From the NCBI RefSeq assembly GCF_050908995.1, contig NC_135119.1:6262001-6326000 (forward strand): a stretch of 64,000 nucleotides of DNA. Direction: 5' to 3'. The DNA is from Andrena cerasifolii (lineage: Eukaryota; Arthropoda; Insecta; Hymenoptera; Andrenidae). Made by a program: the position numbers and the translations under genes. Numbering within the stretch: the stretch's first letter is position 1; each line of letters opens with the position of its first letter. Below, piece by piece: positions 59,601-64,000 of this stretch. A model generated the notes under the pieces. That model did no database searches. It was given only the letters and a program-made list of their open reading frames with translations, and had not been told where the DNA came from.

Positions 59601-61367
59601 GGTAACAGAGTGGGACTCCACTTCGAGATCTAAAGAACCGTATCAGTGTTGCGTGGAAAGGCAGGTCTTACTTGGACGATCCTCTTGAGTAGTGGCGTCG
59701 TTGCCAGCCATTTGCCACGTACGATTAGCATTTCCAGAGATTACGAGCGCGTATTAGCTGCGGGGGAAATTATACGGCCGTGAGCCGGGCTTACGTAATA
59801 AACGACCGACAGCGATTATTACGCGAACAATGCGGTACGTAGTCGTTCCAGGTGCTTCCGGTTGAAAACTTTTTCTCGTGGCCATCCTCGCGCGACGAGC
59901 GGCCGTAGAAAGTGCATTTTAAACGTACGCGAAGAACCGTTCGCGATACGAAACCTTCTGCGGCGGGGCGTTCCTCTAAAAAAAAGGGGAGGAGGAGGCT
60001 GATGGAAAATAACGGGCCGCTCGACTGGGGGTCATTAACTGGCGGGGAGAGGGGAGGACAAGGAGAGGGAGGCTTTAATTTAATTTGTTTCGTAAATTCG
60101 GCCGTGAAGCAGCTGACGAGCGAGAGCAATGGATAAACGGTACTAAGGTGGAGTGTCCCAATTTCTGCTCATGCCCCCATCTCTGCTCATTTCGTATTTT
60201 TCTTAGCATTATAAGCGTTACGTTTGTACTGTAGGTGCAAAAAAATAATTCTAAATTATTTGAACGTTCACGCGAGGGTTGCGCGACCTTGGGGCTAATC
60301 AAAGTGCAGCGTAAGCAACGAAAATTTTTTAAAATGAGAGACTCGCGATTTTTCGACCGAGTTCTAGCTGGTTGTGCTAATTGGTATTCGATAATTGGGC
60401 AGAAAATAGTTTTTGCAGTAAAAGTAATTATTTAATAACAAAAACAGATATCGTATTGTGCTCTGGGTATTGATTTTTTTACTATTTTTAATTTTTTTTT
60501 TTAAGTAGAAAACAGGTGATTAGATTTAGGGTCAAGTGAATCACCGTCATGTCCACATTTCTACTGACCAAAATTTTAGTAACGTAACTTCACGATTCAA
60601 TATATGCTGTAAACTCTATTTCTAGTCGAAGGCATTTTATTTTTTGTTTATCATTATTTTATGCTTTACTCTTGTGTTATAAAACATCTGCATAAAAAAT
60701 GTAACTTATTTTAACCTGAAAAGACGACATATTATGTGAGCAGAAATTGGTACAAATGGTGAGTAGAAATACGTACGTCGCTATTTTTCGTGAGCACAAA
60801 TACGGACATTTACAGCATTATATTTAATTACAAATTCCTAATAGTTAAACATCTTGAAATATCTTTCTTGAATAGTTTTCGAATTGATTGATTTATTATT
60901 AAAGAATTAATCAATTAGGGTGACTGTGCCAATAGTCGGCCATTTAAGGGAAAGCAGAAATTCATGTTACGCGTTGTTATTATTAATATAGCATTTTTTA
61001 AATGCATTATTGGCAGTTAAATTCTTTAAGCAGTAATATTCTGGAGATAATTAATTCTCTTACGATTGTAGATTGGGATTAGGCATACACTAGCTATACT
61101 ATGAAGACTAACCGGGGCTTTCTATATCCCCGATTTAAATTACATTGTCAATCGCAACGAAGAGAAACTTATCTTCTGGAGAACCTCAAACATTCCAATA
61201 CGTCCTAAATGATTCAGACACTCCATCACCGAATCCACCTCTTCGAGAGCTCGTGTTCCAGTAATCCAAATCACTCAGACCGCCTCACACCCTCCTCGAG
61301 TATCCCCTCCACGAAGCCGACACCACTTTCAATCCCGCAACCAGTCGGAAAAATCACAAGGTCTTAC
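59601..61367 (-). other. Remainder of the distal intron of the LMO4-like gene
   Basis: Sequence between the proximal candidate promoter and the distal donor at 61367. It holds a partial AGGTG-type mariner-like MITE (60146-60914). The sequence after it begins with a related terminus, TAGGGTGACTGTGCCAAT, which may belong to another element. Otherwise AT-rich with no gene seen. Confidence 0.5.
60146..60914. mobile_element. Partial AGGTG-type mariner-like MITE, inverted relative to 22788-23658
   Basis: Starts AGGTGGAGTGTCCCAATTTC after TA (60144-60145) and follows the reverse complement of 22788-23658 nearly to its other end (TTATTATTAAAGAATTAATCA), then changes into unrelated sequence at about 60915. 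It carries degraded copies of the TTTCTGCTCA motif. Confidence 0.75.
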
Positions 61368-61736
61368 CTTAAGTGTACAGTTGTTGTTGTGGTTGACCGG
61401 TGGGTAGGCTGGATGGCCTGGTATGTGTGGGTGTGGGTGTCCCGGGTGGTGTGGGTGATCTGACATCATTCCAGCACCGCCGTGGTGGTGTCCGTTGCTG
61501 CCCATCCCCTGGCCGGGTTGCAGGGACGCGTAGGGGGTGGCCGGGTCCATGCCCGAGCCGTGGGGTGGCGAGTGTGGGCTGGGTAAGTCGGGGGTGGTTG
61601 TGGTGCCGCCACCACCGCCCCCGCCACCGCCGCCACCGGTGCTGTAGCCGTGATGAGGCCCAGAGTGATGGGGACTGCTCGAGAGCGAGGGATGATGCGG
61701 GTAGGCTGCAGAGTGGCCCGGATGGTGGGGGTTCAT
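61368..61736 (-). CDS. LMO4-like gene, distal first coding exon (His/Pro/Gly-rich N-terminus)
   Basis: This is a 123-codon exon opening MNPHHPGHSAAYPHH and ending NHNNNCTLK at a GTAAGAC donor starting at 61367. It ends in phase 0, so it joins in frame to the LIM exon at 53870. The ATG at 61736 is the first in-frame ATG after an in-frame TAG near 61835. The encoded segment is low complexity: His-His pairs, Pro and Ser, a run of eleven Gly, then four Thr and a second His/Gly/Pro-rich block ending in Asn repeats. No folded domain is visible; it is probably a disordered, insect-specific N-terminal extension not shared with compact vertebrate LMO4. The GC-rich, non-random composition, good donor and matching phase make it credible. 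It is the distal of two possible first exons. If the start lay further upstream, the reading frame back to the TAG could add at most about 32 residues. Confidence 0.8.
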
Positions 61737-61836
61737 ACCAGCGGTTAGAGCGCTCGCCAGCTTGACCGATGAGAGGGTGGGCCCGACGAGCCCACCAACA
61801 GCTTCCCACGACGAAAAACAAAAGCTCTTGGCCTAC

Positions 61837-61905
61837 CTAACTGGAAGCTTATTGGGGCCTGGCTCTCCTAGAACCGGCTCTCTTCTTCCGGCTCGCGGCT
61901 GATAT
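61837..61905 (-). other. Putative 5' UTR exon start of the distal LMO4-like transcript
   Basis: On the minus strand TTTCTCTTGTTACAG ends at 61906, a strong acceptor about 170 bp upstream of the distal ATG. A weak donor-like GTAGGC starts at 61836. Either this is a 69-bp non-coding exon, or, more simply, the exon runs unspliced from 61905 into the coding exon. In both cases the transcription start would lie above 61906, possibly outside the window. Confidence 0.45.
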
Positions 61906-62600
61906 CTGTAACAAGAGAAATGGGCGTCAGGGTGGCCAATAGGGTCATGTTCTGTGGGTCGTTCGGGTTCATCCTGACGAACAGGTGCCTCGAACTGTAC
62001 CGAGGGTACAGCTCACCGAATGCGATGCCTCACCATTGCCAACTGATTAGCAGAAGCCTCCAGAGAGTCAGAATGATCAGCCAACCTGAATGGCTGAGGG
62101 GTTTAACGTTCTGCCAGTGATTACAAAGTACACAGAATGCGTCCCTAATTAATTTCACTCAAGTCCCGCGCAATTTTATTGCCCTTCAAGACGGCGCAAC
62201 GATTTCATAATGTCCCCGATCCCAATGAAACTGCGATGCCGCGGCAAAACGATTCGCAGCGGGGGTGGACGTGCGGGACCTTTTATGACAGAGCAATTCG
62301 CGAAAGAGTTCGTCGGCCGAAGAAATATTTAAATTCAATCCGGATGCAGTGGCATTAAAAGCGCCACGGTTCGCAGGAGGGAGGTTCGCGGGGATGGTAA
62401 ACGCAATCTTGTTCACCGACTGTTCTCCGCTTCTCTTCGTGTTTCCCTTGACGCCCTGCCCTCTCCTCCACTCGACTCGCGCGATAAAGATGTACTCGAT
62501 TGTTACTGCGACTGTCAAGAGGAGACTACAGTGATTGCAGCATTAAATATTTTACGAGTACGTCACCGGTTTATTGTGTTTATTTAGCTTCTGTGTAATT
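61906..62600. other. Upstream region of the distal LMO4-like exon; no gene recognised
   Basis: Unique DNA between the distal acceptor and the terminal hairpin MITE. It is presumably intron or promoter of the LMO4-like gene. No coding or element signal seen. Confidence 0.4.
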
Positions 62601-62607
62601 AACTCAA

Positions 62608-63353
62608 GGGGTTATACCTAGTCAGGCGGTCGAAAAGAGGCGAATATTTGTGAATTTTTTTTGAACAAGCGGAAGCGTATATTTTTACAAAACTTTTTGC
62701 GCTTAAAAGAGCAACGTTTAAAGAACATTTGGTAATTTTTTCGTGGAAAAACAATTACGTTTATAATAAAGTAACAACCGACATCCAAGGAGCCTTTTTA
62801 AAAAATTTGGTTTTGCGGTGAGCACTGCCATTCGGAAAAAGATTATCTAAAATAAAAAAACAAAAAGAGATTTCGTTAGTATATTAATGTATCCTCAGGT
62901 TGACGGAGAGAATTTTCCGAAATATTAATTTAAAACAAAATGGCGGATATTTAAAATTGGAATTCAGATTTTTTCGCGTGATTTTAGCACGAAAATATAA
63001 GGATTTAAATTTAAATAGCTGCCATTTTGTTTTAAATTAATATTTCGGAAAACTCTCTCCGTCGACCTGAGGATACATTAATATACTAACGAAATCTTTT
63101 GTTTTTTGATTTTAGATAATCTTTTTCCGAATGGCAGTGCTCACCGCAAAAGCAAATTTTTAAAAATGCTTCGTGGATATCGGTTGTTACTTTATCATAA
63201 ACGTAAATATTTTTCCACGAAAAAATTACCAAATGTTCTTTAAATGTTGCTCTTTTAAGAGTAAAAAATCCTGTAAGAATATATGCTTCCACTTTGTCAT
63301 TAAAAAATCACAAACATTCGCTTCTTTTCGGCCGCCTAACTAGGTATATCCCC
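62608..63353. mobile_element. TTAA-type hairpin MITE, 746 bp, nearly full-length inverted repeat
   Basis: Left GGGGTTATACCTAGTCAGGC and right GCCTAACTAGGTATATCCCC. TTAA follows at 63354-63357; the left flank reads TCAA (62604-62607), one change from TTAA. Arms of about 350 bp pair almost throughout (GAGCACTGCCATTCGG, GTATATTAATGTATCCTCAG, AAACAAAATGGC blocks), with the turn near 62985. No coding capacity. Confidence 0.88.
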
Positions 63354-63357
63354 TTAA

Positions 63358-63979
63358 GCATCCAAAAATTGTTTCCACGGCCGAGTCCAGGTAACGGCAT
63401 ACATATAAACCAAGGAAGCCGTTAAAAGCTATACGTCAAGAATGTCGAAGCTTTTGAATTACAAGCTTTAATGAGCCCCAGAAGCGCCTAGCCAACTTGC
63501 CACGAGCAGACTTCACGCATGACAGTTTATTCTTCCGTTGGATAATAGATCCGTCCCCTGAAGTATTGACACGTAATTAAGAATCACACGGCGCACGTTT
63601 AAACGGCGCCGACGCCTCGAGGGGCGAAAAATTGGGAGCCACCGTGGACTAGTTAACGAGAGAAGGCGTTCGCCGGGACAATAGCGTTTGATTGGTTATC
63701 AAATAACCTCATGACCGTCAACACTCGATAATTCGACGGCGCGGCGGTGGTGAATAGGTGGCCTAATTACATTAAGAGCGGCGAACGGGGTTAAAAGTCG
63801 TCGGTCGAGGCGACCTCGCGCCGCTGAAATGCAAATGCGGAGGGAAATTTCGTCAACCCGCCGAATACCGACGGGGCATTAGAATTCATAAAACGAGCTG
63901 ACCTGTCCCTTCGTTAAGGGCCGTGAAACCGGCGTGCGACCTGCCCGGACACGCCCACCTTAATTAACAATAATCGTCC
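63358..63979. other. Unique DNA; no gene recognised
   Basis: CpG-containing sequence with TTAATTA motifs and no element ends or frames of note. Confidence 0.45.
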
Positions 63980-64000
63980 TTCCTGGTAGCTCAGCGGGTT
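63980..64000 (+). tRNA. Possible 5' end of a tRNA gene or tRNA-derived SINE, cut by the window edge
   Basis: TAGCTCAGCGGG at 63987-63998 matches the pol III A-box consensus TRGCNNAGYNGG exactly. The preceding seven bases TTCCTGG could be an acceptor strand. The rest of the gene would be outside the window, so neither the cloverleaf nor a B-box can be checked. Confidence 0.2.

Noticed and set aside
61400..61765. Plus-strand frame opposite the distal LMO4-like exon
   Set aside because: Antisense shadow of the GC-rich coding exon on the minus strand, which has the better start, donor and phase.

Overview
This is a gene-poor, repeat-rich window from an animal nuclear genome, most likely an insect and probably a hymenopteran (ant, bee or wasp). 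The evidence is indirect. There are long introns with GT-AG splice sites, CpG-rich unique DNA alternating with AT-rich transposon relics, a LIM-only gene close to animal LMO4, and pogo, hAT, piggyBac-like, mariner-like and Helitron relics typical of arthropods. No bacterial operon, phage or organelle feature is present. Most open frames in the GC-rich parts look like chance products of composition.

The only host gene I can support is an LMO4-like LIM-only gene on the minus strand. Its common exon (53662-53870) encodes the first LIM zinc-binding domain. Two separate upstream exons, 61368-61736 (123 codons, His/Pro/Gly-rich) and 58289-58366 (26 codons), each begin with ATG and end in phase 0 at a GTAAG-type donor. 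Either could splice in frame to the phase-0 acceptor of the LIM exon, which points to alternative promoters and two N-termini. The second LIM domain and the 3' end were not found and probably lie beyond coordinate 1 or in an exon I missed. If so, much or all of 1-53661 may be intron of this gene.

The rest is mainly a transposon graveyard. Main items: (i) 5119-7349, a three-level nest in which a TAA-flanked hairpin MITE holds a pogo deletion derivative, which itself holds a palindromic TA element and a Helitron; (ii) 10277-12634, a near-complete pogo/Tigger-like element with a broken DD35D transposase and a C-terminal PHD-type finger; (iii) five TTAA-flanked inverted-repeat MITEs, four of them 722-746 bp, plus two copies of a roughly 280-bp TTAA MITE; (iv) TA-flanked MITE families at 18528-20213, 22788-24041, 43843-45114 and 60146-60914; (v) three hAT-type MITEs with 8-bp target duplications (41640-42376, 46670-46807, 55385-56077); (vi) a compound hairpin family at 31928-33280 and 48072-48705, the second copy carrying a captured coding fragment; (vii) a 13-bp minisatellite (35700-36420) and an exact-period 194-bp triplication (39561-40142) inside a degenerate coding tract.

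Several MITEs have interiors built from repeated copies of a short motif, in some cases their own terminal sequence. Together with the two LMO4-like first exons, these are the most notable observations. All boundaries were read by eye from inverted repeats, target duplications and splice consensus; no alignment or database search was possible.
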